From Pseudomonas oryzihabitans (lineage in GTDB: Bacteria > Pseudomonadota > Gammaproteobacteria > Pseudomonadales > Pseudomonadaceae), in NCBI RefSeq assembly GCF_006384975.1, contig NZ_CP021645.1:4554001-4618000 (forward strand): a stretch of 64,000 nucleotides of DNA, in the 5' to 3' direction. Position numbers and translations under genes: made by a program. Positions 37,394 to 46,464 of the stretch are shown here, piece by piece. The notes beneath the pieces were generated by a model, which searched no databases, was not told where the DNA came from, and was given only the letters and a program-made list of their open reading frames with translations. Numbering within the stretch: position 1 is the first letter of the stretch; every line of letters starts with the position of its first letter.

Positions 37394-38317
37394 TCAACTG
37401 CTGAAAGCGACGGTCAGCTTGGCACGCTCGTCCACCGCCAGTGAAAAGACATCAGGCCGAGCATAATGCCCCACCACATCGAAGTCATAACGCGCACGAA
37501 TCAACTCGCTGGTATCGATTTGCGCCACCAGCAGGCCTTCCTGATCCCTTAGCGGACCGGCCAGCACCTCGCCCAGTGGGCCCACGATGAGGCTGTTGCC
37601 GCGAATCAGCGGGCGGTCTGCCTCCCAATGGGGCACCTCGATACCCAGGGCCTGGGGCGAGGGCTGGACCTGACAGGCGCTCACCAGAAACATCCGACCT
37701 TCATGGGCGATATGGCGCATGGACGCCTGCCAGACATCGCGCTCATCGACCGTGGGCGCACACCACACCTCGACGCCCTTGGCATACATGGCCGTGCGCA
37801 ACAGCGGCATGTGATTTTCCCAGCAGATTGCCGCGCCCAGCTTGCCGACCGGAGAGTCGACCACTGGCAGGGTCGAGCCGTCACCCTGCCCCCAGATCAG
37901 GCGTTCGCTACCGGTAGGCATCAGTTTGCGATGCTTGGCCGTCAGGCCTGCGTCGGGAGAAAAGAACAGGGCAGTGCAGAAAAGACTGCTGCCCGCGCGT
38001 TCTATTACACCTATCACCAGATGAGCGCCGGTGCGTTGAGCGAGTTCGGCGAGGGCGTCGGTTTCCGGACCGGGCACGTCGATGGCGTTGGCATGATAGC
38101 GCTCATAGGTCTCACGCCCTTCGGGGAGGCGATAACCCAGGTAGGTCCCGAAGTTCTCGCCTTTTGGATAGCCTCCCAGAATCGCCTCGGGCATCACCAC
38201 CAACTGGGCGTTCGCCGCCTTGATCTCCGCTTCGTAGGCCAGAATCGCGGCGAGAGTCTGGGCTTTGCCTTCGGGGCGGGAACCGATTTGTAGGGCTGCG
38301 ACGATGGACAGGGTCAT
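37394..38317 (-). CDS. Nitrilase-family carbon-nitrogen hydrolase
   Basis: This 307-residue nitrilase has the Glu (about 44, [11 protein letters not shown]), Lys (KHRKLMPT) and Cys (AICWENHMP) triad in order. True aliphatic/aromatic nitrilases have this CWEN context. It would convert a nitrile to a carboxylate and ammonia. The ATG at 38317 is preferred over a longer frame because homology begins there. A LysR-type regulator is divergent from it across 85 bases. Confidence 0.9.
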   Translation of the reverse strand: MTLSIVAALQIGSRPEGKAQTLAAILAYEAEIKAANAQLVVMPEAILGGYPKGENFGTYLGYRLPEGRETYERYHANAIDVPGPETDALAELAQRTGAHLVIGVIERAGSSLFCTALFFSPDAGLTAKHRKLMPTGSERLIWGQGDGSTLPVVDSPVGKLGAAICWENHMPLLRTAMYAKGVEVWCAPTVDERDVWQASMRHIAHEGRMFLVSACQVQPSPQALGIEVPHWEADRPLIRGNSLIVGPLGEVLAGPLRDQEGLLVAQIDTSELIRARYDFDVVGHYARPDVFSLAVDERAKLTVAFSS

Positions 38318-38402
38318 GGAAGGTATCTCTTCGGCAAGGACTTGTGAGGCCGATGCTCGCAGCGCTAGTGTTATCAATCAAATAGCCTGGATTCCATCTG
38401 AT

Positions 38403-39344
38403 ATGAGCAGGATTGATGTCGTAGAGCTGGATCTCAATCTGTTCAAGGTATTCGAGGCGCTGTATGAGGAGGGCGGTGCAGGACGGGCTGCCCTTCGGCT
38501 AGGGGTCACCCAGTCGGCAATCAGCGCCTCTCTGGCACGCCTGCGCAGAGTCTATGGGGATCACCTGTTCGAGCGAACCGGGCGTGGACTACGACCAACT
38601 GCCAAGAGTCAGGAGCTGCGACCGGTGATCGCCGCTGCCCTCGAAAAATGTCGCCAGAGCCTGCAGCTGATCAGTGATCAGCATGCCACCTTCAGTGGGC
38701 GAACTCTGACCCTCGGTTTGTCGGACGACTATGAGATCGCTCTGGGCCGATCGCTCATCGACATCGCCAGGACGCAGGCACCCGGCCTGCGGCTCATCTT
38801 CAAACAGACGAACAGCCTGCTCTCCGGTGACGCCCTGCTGGGCCGACAGATCGACGTGGCTCTGACCGCCGGAACCGGTACCTCCAGAATTTTGGGCAGG
38901 AAGGTGTTGGCGTCAGGCGGCTACTCCTGTTTGACGGCGCGGATGGACGCTGGCCAGACCCTACCCCTGACCTTGGAGGATTACCTGCAGCGCCGGCATC
39001 TGCTGGTCTCCTCCAGCGGTTTTGTCGGTGTCGTCGACGAGGCTCTGGCTGAGCTGGGCGCATCGCGCGTGGTAGAAGCCGCCACCACACATTTTGCGGC
39101 CTTGCCTCATCTATTGTCGGGCAGCGACTGCATCGCGACGCTACCGACCCACGCCGCTCTGGCACTGGCCCGCGTTGCCCCGGTCCACTGCCAGCCTTGT
39201 CCCCTGGTGCTGCCTCGCTACTCCGTCGAGCTCGGCTGGCGTATGGACGGCGCCCGAGATCCGGTCATCCAGAGGATGCTCGCCTTGATCGAACAGGTCG
39301 TGGCGAAGGGCCAAGAGTCGGGACTGGTATCGTACGGAACCTGA
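38403..39344 (+). CDS. LysR-family transcriptional regulator
   Basis: This 313-residue LysR protein has a winged helix N-terminal domain (about 8-66, LNLFKVFEALYEEGGAGRAALRLGVTQ...SLARLR). A periplasmic-binding-like effector domain follows (about 95-300). It is divergent from the nitrilase gene with a short shared promoter region, the classic arrangement for control of the neighbour. The start at 38403 is the first ATG with homology. Confidence 0.92.
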   Translation: MSRIDVVELDLNLFKVFEALYEEGGAGRAALRLGVTQSAISASLARLRRVYGDHLFERTGRGLRPTAKSQELRPVIAAALEKCRQSLQLISDQHATFSGRTLTLGLSDDYEIALGRSLIDIARTQAPGLRLIFKQTNSLLSGDALLGRQIDVALTAGTGTSRILGRKVLASGGYSCLTARMDAGQTLPLTLEDYLQRRHLLVSSSGFVGVVDEALAELGASRVVEAATTHFAALPHLLSGSDCIATLPTHAALALARVAPVHCQPCPLVLPRYSVELGWRMDGARDPVIQRMLALIEQVVAKGQESGLVSYGT

Positions 39345-39595
39345 ACGGCCTGAGAGGGTGTTGACAGAAGGGCTGGCAGTCAACGCTGAGGCCATCTCGC
39401 AAGAGAGACGGCAAGGTGGCGGTCTGAAGCGCCGCCTTGGTCTTTCGGCCGCTGCGATGGGGGCGCATGAGAGCTGGATTGCGCAGGACGAGCAAGAATT
39501 CGCCCCAGGCACTATCGTCACCTACGCGAGCCCAACATCAATCAGGCGATTTACGGCCTACCTGATTGGCTCGCGGCCATGCAGTCTGTAGTGGT

Positions 39596-39766
39596 CAAGT
39601 TTTGGCTGATCGCCTGCGGACCCGTGAAACTCAATTCGTGATCGAACCCTACGTACGCTTTAAGGGGCAGGTCGGCGAGCAGGCCACCATGTTCCTCTTC
39701 GACCCGTGCGGCAACGCACTGGAGTTTAAGGCGTTCAAGGACATGAGTCTGCTGTTCGCCAAGTGA
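39596..39766 (+). pseudogene. C-terminal fragment of a VOC (glyoxalase-like) protein
   Basis: The frame shows the end of a vicinal-oxygen-chelate domain, with the metal-binding region [18 protein letters not shown] at the C-terminus. No N-terminal half can be found in any frame upstream. It lies at the edge of the accessory block (39.3-52 kb) and is probably a remnant from insertion or deletion. Confidence 0.75.
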
Positions 39767-40474
39767 AACTTAACGCTTATTTTCCTGATAGGTCAGTTGA
39801 AGGCTGAATCGGATATGCTGCTGAGTGGACGTATTGCAATGGGCTTACCAGCAGCCAGTTTACAGCGCTGGTTTGCGGAGCAATGTTTGCTGACTTGAAC
39901 TGGGCTTGATCCTTCTCGCGCTCACTGTAGCGCTGTGTTGAAACCCTCAGTTAAACACTGCCACTCACCTGTGGCGCTCTGCGCCATGCAGGCTTTCCTT
40001 CTCTCCCGCCCGCCCTCTACTCGCCTGTTTTACCTCGCGCTCTAGCCCATTGCTGTTCCGCTGCTATGTGGCTGTCACACCATGGCGGCTCGTGCCTCCG
40101 CAGTCCTGCCAAGGGACACATCTCGGTCTTTACAACTAAGTCCCTCCATCACCAATTGGCTTGGGCGAATGCCGTGTGATTGGCTGCTAAACCATGAGTC
40201 GAGGGGCGTGGCAGGTCAATTAATATGAAAAAAAGAGATGTAAAGGTATAAATAAATATCGCTAAAACTCCATTTTTATTGCCATTACCATCGGCTCAAA
40301 CAAGAGTGACTGGATGGGCAAGTTCAAGTACCACCCTAATCCCGAGCGGTCGTTGGTATCGTGAGTCTTAGCGGCATCATGGTTCACAGCGTCCTCGGAA
40401 AATCTTGTGATTTCTCTGCCAAAAATGGCTTTGTTACTGAAGCTGCCCCTACAACAGCACACAAGAGAAAGAGC
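39767..40474. other. Long leader region before the MFS transporter gene
   Basis: About 700 bases of composition unlike the core have no supported gene. A short minus-strand frame covers the end of it but has no recognisable domain. The last 270 bases are AT-rich and hold one copy of ATCGCTAAAA (40258-40267). I see no transposase fragment or terminal repeat. Confidence 0.45.
40258..40267 (+). promoter_or_regulatory. ATCGCTAAAA motif, copy upstream of MFS gene
   Basis: The 10-base motif lies in an AT-rich context about 207 bases before the MFS transporter start. The same motif occurs before the RraA-aminotransferase and accB-accC units. A role as an operator for the block's LysR regulator is inferred from this recurrence. 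Confidence 0.45.
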
Positions 40475-41839
40475 ATGACTCATCAATCGAGCATTGCTAG
40501 TCGCCATACCGAGGCCAGTATCGCCAATCGGCTGGATCGGCTTCCCGTAGGTCGTTTTCATTACCGGCTTATCTTCATGATCGGTGCCGGTCTGTTTCTG
40601 GATTCGTTCGAACTCGCCCTGGCAGGCAGTGTTCTAGGCGCGCTGCTGGCGGAGCAGTGGAGCACGTCGCAGCTCAATGCATGGTTCATCTCGGCTACTT
40701 TCATGGGATTCATCGTCGGAGCATGGGCTTCAGGTGTGCTTGGTGATCGAATTGGCCGTCGATACTGCTATCAGATCAACCTGGCCATCTTTGGTCTGGC
40801 CTCCATCGCTGCAGTTTTCGCCCCCAACATGTATGTGCTGATTGCCCTGCGCTTCATCATGGGGATCGGTCTGGGTGGTGAGTTGGTGCTGGGCTTTGCC
40901 ACGTTGAGCGAATTCGTGCCGCCTCACAAACGAGGCCGTTTGGTCGCCTTCCTCTCGTTCATCGCCCAGTCGGCGCTGTTCGTTGCTGGTGTATGCGCCC
41001 TGTGGGTGATTCCGAACCTGGGTTGGCGTTGGATGTTTGGCATTGCCGGTGTGGCTGCCATCATCATTTGGGCGATGCGTAAGAGCATGCCAGAGTCGCC
41101 TCGCTGGCTGGCGTCCAAAGGTCGCTACGAGGAGGCAGATGCCATCGTTTCGGCTGCAGAAAAGGCAATGAATGTCGAACCCCCGGTCGAGCAAGTACAG
41201 CCGCAGAAAACCGAGACGCCGCCATTGCAGGCCACCATTGGTGATCTATTCCAGAAAGGCCAGCGTTCCAAGATGGTTGTCGGCATCGCCATCATGATCA
41301 CCATTCAGGTCTGTCTGTACGGCCTGGTCAGTTGGTTGCCCTCGTTCTTTGTTCAGCAGGGGCTGGGAATCGTGAAGTCGCTGCAGTGGAACATGATCAT
41401 GAGCTTCGGTGGCCCGGTTGGTGGTTTGATCGCGCTAGCACTGGTCGACCGTGTAGGGCGCAAACCCTTGCTAGTCTGCGCAGCGTTGTGTGCGGCCTTG
41501 CTCGCCGGTATCTACGTCACCCTAGCCGAGGAGACTGCGCTGATCGCGGTTGGCTTCTTGCTGATCAGTTCGATCTACACCATTGTCGTGGTTGGTCAGG
41601 CTATCTATGTCTCTGAGCTGTTCCCGACCCGGTTGCGCATGCGTGGCACCGGTACCTGCAGCGCCATCGCACGTCTGTTCGCAACCATGATTCCCTTTGC
41701 CATTCCGGCGCTGTTCGCGTTGGGCGGGATCAAGCTGGTCATCGGCATCGTCGGTGTAGTGCTGCTGGTGTTCTCCCTGATCATTCTGTTCCTCGGTCAA
41801 GAAACCCGAAAGCAGTCGCTCGAAACCATCAGCAACTAA
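40475..41839 (+). CDS. MFS (sugar/acid:proton symporter-type) transporter
   Basis: This 454-residue protein has 12 transmembrane segments and the MFS loop motif GDRIGRRYC between helices 2 and 3. The PESPRWL motif between the halves and GRK-type loop in the second half are those of the sugar porter/AAHS-like families. It would import an organic solute. It opens an operon-like run with OprD, pxpB, pxpC, a carrier protein and pxpA. The ATG at 40475 is chosen over an upstream in-frame start that lacks homology. Confidence 0.88.
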   Translation: MTHQSSIASRHTEASIANRLDRLPVGRFHYRLIFMIGAGLFLDSFELALAGSVLGALLAEQWSTSQLNAWFISATFMGFIVGAWASGVLGDRIGRRYCYQINLAIFGLASIAAVFAPNMYVLIALRFIMGIGLGGELVLGFATLSEFVPPHKRGRLVAFLSFIAQSALFVAGVCALWVIPNLGWRWMFGIAGVAAIIIWAMRKSMPESPRWLASKGRYEEADAIVSAAEKAMNVEPPVEQVQPQKTETPPLQATIGDLFQKGQRSKMVVGIAIMITIQVCLYGLVSWLPSFFVQQGLGIVKSLQWNMIMSFGGPVGGLIALALVDRVGRKPLLVCAALCAALLAGIYVTLAEETALIAVGFLLISSIYTIVVVGQAIYVSELFPTRLRMRGTGTCSAIARLFATMIPFAIPALFALGGIKLVIGIVGVVLLVFSLIILFLGQETRKQSLETISN

Positions 41840-41855
41840 ATCTCCATAAGAACGA

Positions 41856-41876
41856 GCGCAAGCCAATGGCTTGCGC
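41856..41876 (+). terminator. Intercistronic hairpin MFS-OprD
   Basis: GCGCAAGCC and GGCTTGCGC pair perfectly around AAT, 17 bases after the MFS stop. No T run follows, so read-through into the porin gene is likely. Confidence 0.55.
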
Positions 41877-41952
41877 CTTGGACAGGCTCGGCCTGGACAA
41901 AACCTATTGACTCTCTGCCTAGATCAATAAAAGACGTTCGGGGATCGCATCT

Positions 41953-43206
41953 ATGCACAAGTTCAACTCATACAGAGCGGTTGCAACGCTCTCCGCATTG
42001 ACCGCTGCGGCACTGGGCACGCCTTCCTGGGCCTTTGCTGATTTCCTCGCTGACAGCAAGGCCAGTCTCGAAGCTCGCAATCTGTATTTCAACCGCGACT
42101 TTCGCCAGCCGGGCGGCAGCTCCGCCAGTGGGCAAAGCAAGGCCGAAGAATGGGGCCAGGGGTTCATCCTGCGCAGCGAGTCCGGCTATACCGAAGGCTC
42201 CATCGGTGTCGGCGTCGATGCCATCGGCATGTTTGGCATGAAACTGGACTCCAGCCATGACCGTGCAGGAACTGCGCTGTTTCCCACTGGCAGCGATGGC
42301 AACTCTCAGGACAATTATTCCAAGCTGGGCGTAACGGCCAAGGCCAAGGCGTCCAACACAACGCTGAAAGTCGGCGCGCTGATCTTCCGCAATCAGATGC
42401 TGTTGTCGCCTGACGGTCGCTTGCTGCCGCAGATGTTTCGCGGTGCGATGATCGAGTCCAATGAAATTCAGGGTTTGAGTCTGCAGGCGGCACGAATCAA
42501 GGACGCCATGCCGGCGCAGTCCGGGCATTGGGACAAGATGAGCGCCAACCGAATTGGCGGTCAGGGCGATGCCTACAGCTTTTATGGCGGCGACTACGCG
42601 CTCGACAAACAGAGCACTCTCGGCTTGCACTATGGTGAGCTTGAGGATGTATTTCAGCAGGTCGTAGTCAATGCCAGCAGAACCTTTATGCTGGGCGACG
42701 CCAGCTCGTTGAAGGCCGATGTGCGTTATGCGCAGAGTCAGGAAGACGGCAACTTCCGTGATATCGACAACAAGGCATTCGGGGCGATGCTGACTTATCG
42801 TCTGGGCGCGCAGGCATTTGGGTTGGGCTACCAGAAGATGCGTGGCGACGATCCTTATCCATACGTGGCCAATAGCGATCCTTATCTGGTCAACTTCATT
42901 CAGATCAGTGACTTCGCCAACGTCAATGAGCGCTCCTGGCAGGCCCGTTATGATCTGGACTTCGCCACTCTTGGCGTTCCAGGGCTGAGTTTCATGACCC
43001 GCTACGTGAGCGGTGATCAGGTACAGCTGGCCGCTGGCGGTACAGGCAAGGAGTGGGAGCGTAACACCGACATCACCTACGCCTTCCAGAGTGGCCCACT
43101 GAAGAACCTTTCGCTGCGCTGGAGGAATGCCACCGTGCGTTCGTCTTTCGGCAACGATCTGGATGAGAATCGCCTGATCGTTCAGTACATGATTCCGCTG
43201 CTCTGA
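41953..43206 (+). CDS. OprD-family outer membrane porin
   Basis: This 417-residue protein has a signal peptide (about 1-29, cleaved near AFA-DF). The OprD-type start FLADSKASLEARNLYFNRDF follows, and the remainder is beta-strand-rich, ending in an aromatic-poor IPLL. OprD/OpdK porins let specific small carboxylates or amino acids through the outer membrane. With the MFS transporter it would form a full uptake route for the block's substrate. Substrate not predictable from sequence. Confidence 0.9.
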   Translation: MHKFNSYRAVATLSALTAAALGTPSWAFADFLADSKASLEARNLYFNRDFRQPGGSSASGQSKAEEWGQGFILRSESGYTEGSIGVGVDAIGMFGMKLDSSHDRAGTALFPTGSDGNSQDNYSKLGVTAKAKASNTTLKVGALIFRNQMLLSPDGRLLPQMFRGAMIESNEIQGLSLQAARIKDAMPAQSGHWDKMSANRIGGQGDAYSFYGGDYALDKQSTLGLHYGELEDVFQQVVVNASRTFMLGDASSLKADVRYAQSQEDGNFRDIDNKAFGAMLTYRLGAQAFGLGYQKMRGDDPYPYVANSDPYLVNFIQISDFANVNERSWQARYDLDFATLGVPGLSFMTRYVSGDQVQLAAGGTGKEWERNTDITYAFQSGPLKNLSLRWRNATVRSSFGNDLDENRLIVQYMIPLL

Positions 43207-43366
43207 CAGTACCGGCTCCAGGCCTAACGCAGGGCTGGAGCTTCGGCGGCTTGCGGGCGGCGCTTAGAACAGCCCTGCTGTTCATCGAACCATACCGCCT
43301 GGCAGCATCCATTCAAGGTAACAAGGTGTTCGACCAGGCTCTTTCTGGCGGGCAACGAGAAGAAAC

Positions 43367-44026
43367 ATGAATACTCCGCAGTTTCATCGCATGGGCACTC
43401 GGGCGATTCTCGTCGAGTCACAACAGCCGCAGGCCGACGTACGAACCCAGCAGGTCTATTGGGCCTTCGATCAGCTAGCTGCAGGTCTGTTTGGCCTGGT
43501 CGAATCGGTACCCGGCATGAACAACCTGCTGTTGATCTTTGAGGCCATGGAATACCGTGAAAACGCATTGGCAGATTTGCACCACTATTGGGGCCTGAGC
43601 ATTGAGCAGAGCAGCGCCCGCGATGCTCGGCAGGTCACTGTCGGCGTCCTATATGGCGGCGCGCACGGGAAGGATCTGCCGACCCTCGCCGAACGCGCGC
43701 AGTTGTCAGTCGATGAGTTTGTTATGCGTCACGCCGCTGCCGAGTACACGGTGTTCTGCCTGGGGGCTCACCCAGGCTTTGCATATTTGGGCGGCTTGCA
43801 TGAATCCCTGTATGCGCCTCGACAGAGCGCTCCACGGCCTCAAGTCTCGGCTGGCAGCGTCGCAATCGGTGGCAGTCAGACTGGGGTCATTGCTGCCAAC
43901 ATGCCCAGCGGCTGGAACCTGATCGGCGCAACGGACACGGTATTTTTCGACCACCGCAACGAACCGCCTGCGTTGCTTGCACCAGGTGACAGGGTTTGCT
44001 TCGAAGTACGAGGGATCGAAGCATGA
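43367..44026 (+). CDS. pxpB: PxpB / KipI-like (allophanate hydrolase subunit 1) protein
   Basis: This 219-residue protein of the AHS1/CT_C_D family includes FCLGAHPGFAYLGGL and the IGGSQTGVIAANMPSGWNLIG segment typical of PxpB. In PxpABC it helps cleave 5-oxoproline with ATP; the same fold is one half of the urea carboxylase carboxyltransferase domain. Its stop overlaps pxpC (ATGA). The neighbouring biotin genes suggest it may be part of a biotin-dependent enzyme and not a plain 5-oxoprolinase. Confidence 0.88.
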   Translation: MNTPQFHRMGTRAILVESQQPQADVRTQQVYWAFDQLAAGLFGLVESVPGMNNLLLIFEAMEYRENALADLHHYWGLSIEQSSARDARQVTVGVLYGGAHGKDLPTLAERAQLSVDEFVMRHAAAEYTVFCLGAHPGFAYLGGLHESLYAPRQSAPRPQVSAGSVAIGGSQTGVIAANMPSGWNLIGATDTVFFDHRNEPPALLAPGDRVCFEVRGIEA

Positions 44027-44961
44027 TCGAAATCATCAAATGCATGCCGGGCTGTACCGTGCAGGATGCCGGACGTTTTGGCTACCGCCGTCTCGGGGTT
44101 GGCAGTGCAGGGGCGATGGATGGGCTGGCACTGGCCGCCGGCAATATTCTGTTGGGTAACGACGCGCACGCTGCCGCGCTTGAGATCATCTTCTTCCCCC
44201 TGGAAATCCGCTTTCAGGAGGATTGCACATTTTCCGTTACCGGTGCCGGTCAGGCTGTGCTCGATGGCCAGGCGCTTCCAAGCTGGTGGAAAGGCACAGC
44301 CAGAGGTGGGCAGCTCCTGCGCCTGGAAAGCGCCGGCGGTGGTGGCATCGGCTACCTGTGTCTGGCAGGTGGTATAGCGGTCGAGAGCGTACTCAAATCT
44401 GCCAGTACCGACCTCAAGGGGGTGTTCGGTGGTCTGCAAGGACGCATGCTGAAAGTGGGCGATGTACTCGCCGTGCATCCTCGGACTGTTTCTGTCTATG
44501 CCGGCGATTTTGGTGCTGTGCCCTACGAGAGTGGGCAAGGTGCCTTGCGGGTGTTGCCTGGTTTCGAGTTCGCCGCGTTGCCTGAGGCGATGCAGGAACA
44601 GATGTTCAGCAGCAACTGGCAGATATCGCGACAAAGCAACCGCATAGGCTTTCAACTGGAAGGGCCACGAATGAAATTCGACGTGCCGGTCGAGCTGCTT
44701 TCCTACGGGGTTCTGCCGGGGCTCATCCAGCTTCCACCCAGCGGTCAGCCGGTAGTCATGCTTGCCGATGCCCAGACCTGTGGTGGCTATCCACGACTTG
44801 GCACGCTGATCGACAGCGATCTGCGGTGGCTCGCGCAGTCGGCGCCGGGCTCAAGTATCCAGTTACGAATATGCACCCTGGAAGAGGCCGCTGAAGCCGA
44901 GGCCAGTGAGCGCCAATACTTGGCCCGCCTGAGCCGCATGCGTGAGGTCGTCTGCCCATGA
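44023..44961 (+). CDS. pxpC: PxpC / KipA-like (biotin-dependent carboxyltransferase family) protein
   Basis: This 312-residue AHS2/CT_A_B family protein has the family blocks QDAGRFGYRRLGVGSAGAMD, GGIGYLCLAGGI and LADAQTCGGYPRLG. It is the partner of PxpB, and its fold forms the other half of the urea carboxylase carboxyltransferase domain. Its start overlaps pxpB and its end overlaps the carrier-like gene, so all three are translationally coupled. Confidence 0.88.
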   Translation: MIEIIKCMPGCTVQDAGRFGYRRLGVGSAGAMDGLALAAGNILLGNDAHAAALEIIFFPLEIRFQEDCTFSVTGAGQAVLDGQALPSWWKGTARGGQLLRLESAGGGGIGYLCLAGGIAVESVLKSASTDLKGVFGGLQGRMLKVGDVLAVHPRTVSVYAGDFGAVPYESGQGALRVLPGFEFAALPEAMQEQMFSSNWQISRQSNRIGFQLEGPRMKFDVPVELLSYGVLPGLIQLPPSGQPVVMLADAQTCGGYPRLGTLIDSDLRWLAQSAPGSSIQLRICTLEEAAEAEASERQYLARLSRMREVVCP

Positions 44962-45383
44962 ACTTCAGTGAAATACGCGAGATCTGCCAGTGCTTTGCCA
45001 AGAGTCAACTGAGTGAGATCGAGTACCGCGATAGCCATTCGAGCCTGCGCCTGCTACAGGACGCAGCGGCCAAGCCGGTAGCGAGCTCACCGGTTTCCGT
45101 GACGCCAGTTATGGCTTTGCCGACAGTGTCGACGGCGATGCTGATCAAGAGTCCGCAAGTGGGCCATTTCCTGGTCGCTCACCCGAGCAAGGCTACGGCC
45201 TGTGCCGGGGCTGGCAGCTTGGTGCGTAAGGGCGACATCGTTGCCTTTCTTCAAGTTGGGCCGCTACTTTTTCCGGTCAGATCGGATGTCGACGGCACCA
45301 TCGATAGCATTCTCGTAGAGCCCCAGACGCTCGTTGAATACGCGACGCCTCTGTTTAGCCTTTCACCAGTTCGGAGTCTTTAA
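44958..45383 (+). CDS. AccB-like biotin carrier protein lacking the biotinylation lysine
   Basis: This 141-residue protein aligns gap-free over its C-terminal domain with the AccB homologue at 49648. It keeps VGHF, RKGDI, GTI and TPLFSL, but EAMKM has become QVGPL (residues 99-103), so the biotin-accepting lysine is a proline. The AccB-type N-terminal helix is also recognisable. It overlaps pxpC and adjoins pxpA. It may be a structural subunit or hold another role; by sequence it cannot be biotinylated at the normal site. Confidence 0.85.
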   Translation: MNFSEIREICQCFAKSQLSEIEYRDSHSSLRLLQDAAAKPVASSPVSVTPVMALPTVSTAMLIKSPQVGHFLVAHPSKATACAGAGSLVRKGDIVAFLQVGPLLFPVRSDVDGTIDSILVEPQTLVEYATPLFSLSPVRSL

Positions 45384-46163
45384 ATGAAAACCATCGATCT
45401 TAACTCCGACATGGGCGAAAGCTTCGGCCCATACACCATGGGTGACGACGCTGCTCTGCTGGAGATCGTAACCTCGGCCAACGTCGCCTGCGGTTTTCAT
45501 GCCGGTGATCCCCTGGTTATGCGCGACACCGTCACCAAGGCAATCAGCGAGCAGGTGGATATCGGCGCGCATCCGGGTTTCATGGACTTATGGGGGTTCG
45601 GGCGTCGGCAGATTCCTGGCCAGCGCCCCGAGGACGTCGAGCAGATCATCGCCTACCAGATCGGCGCGCTACAGGCCGTGGCCAGGATGCACGGCGCACG
45701 GGTCACCCACTTCAAGGCCCATGGTGCATTGGGCAACATGGCGGCGGTCGATGAGGATCTTTCCATGGCCATCGTCAATGCCGTAAAGGGCGTCGCGCCC
45801 GAACTGATCTTCGTGATTCCCCCCTACAGTCTGACCGAGCGAGTCGCTGAGCGGGCAGGACTCAAGGTAGCCAGGGAGATCTTCGCCGACCGCGCTTACG
45901 ATGACAGCGGCTACCTTCTTTCCCGAAAGCTGCCTGGTGCGGTGATCCATGATCCAGATATCGCAGCGCAGCGGGTTGTGGATATGGTTGAGAGCAACAC
46001 TATCACCACGGTCAGCGGCAAGAAGCTACCTGTGCTAATCGACAGCATCTGCGTGCATGGCGATTCTGCCGAGTCGGTTGCGATGGCTGCTAGGGTCAAG
46101 GCTGAGCTGCAAAGCAACGGCTGGCAGTTAGAGCCCCTGAGCCGCCGTCAGGCATTCGCCTAA
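45384..46163 (+). CDS. pxpA: PxpA / LamB-YcsF family protein
   Basis: This 259-residue protein has the family's N-terminal IDLNSDMGESFGP, SANVACGFHAGDP, IGAHPGFMD and FKAHGAL segments, whose His and Asp residues form the active site. PxpA opens or hydrolyses the phosphorylated 5-oxoproline lactam in PxpABC. It starts right after the carrier-like gene and closes the operon at a good terminator. Confidence 0.92.
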   Translation: MKTIDLNSDMGESFGPYTMGDDAALLEIVTSANVACGFHAGDPLVMRDTVTKAISEQVDIGAHPGFMDLWGFGRRQIPGQRPEDVEQIIAYQIGALQAVARMHGARVTHFKAHGALGNMAAVDEDLSMAIVNAVKGVAPELIFVIPPYSLTERVAERAGLKVAREIFADRAYDDSGYLLSRKLPGAVIHDPDIAAQRVVDMVESNTITTVSGKKLPVLIDSICVHGDSAESVAMAARVKAELQSNGWQLEPLSRRQAFA

Positions 46164-46229
46164 GGGCGCCATAAGGCCCGTTAATCAGTGGCGGTTTAGT
46201 TGCTGGTCGTACTGCATGTCTTTCTCGCC

Positions 46230-46253
46230 AAGCCCGGTCTTTCCGGGCTTTTT
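46230..46253 (+). terminator. Terminator after pxpA
   Basis: AAGCCCGG and CCGGGCTT pair perfectly around a five-base loop and are followed by TTTCG. It lies 67 bases after the pxpA stop. Confidence 0.85.
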
Positions 46254-46355
46254 CGTTATTGATCGCTTCTACGCCAGTAGTGCGAGCGGGCCATTCGTCC
46301 CTATTAGGTGGCTTGCCGCAAGGCGCTGATGAGGCACTGGATAGACAATTGAAGC

Positions 46356-46398
46356 ATCGCTAAAAGTGTTCTTTTAACTTAATTAAATATCGCTAAAA
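46356..46398 (+). promoter_or_regulatory. Two ATCGCTAAAA motifs, direct repeat 33 bases apart
   Basis: Perfect copies lie at 46356-46365 and 46389-46398, spaced 33 bases start to start (about three helical turns), in an AT-rich promoter region 67 bases before the RraA-like gene. Same-face repeated half-sites fit a LysR-type tetramer. Assignment to the LysR gene at 48572 is inference. Confidence 0.55.
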
Positions 46399-46464
46399 AA
46401 GATTTATATCTCTTCCTATGATTGCGGCAAGTCCCACAATAAAACTGACCCCATAGGTATCCAA

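Larger units (their letters stand above)
46164..46464. other. Intergenic region pxpA to RraA-like gene
   Basis: About 300 bases hold the pxpA terminator and then an AT-rich promoter region with two copies of ATCGCTAAAA. No gene is seen. Confidence 0.5.
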
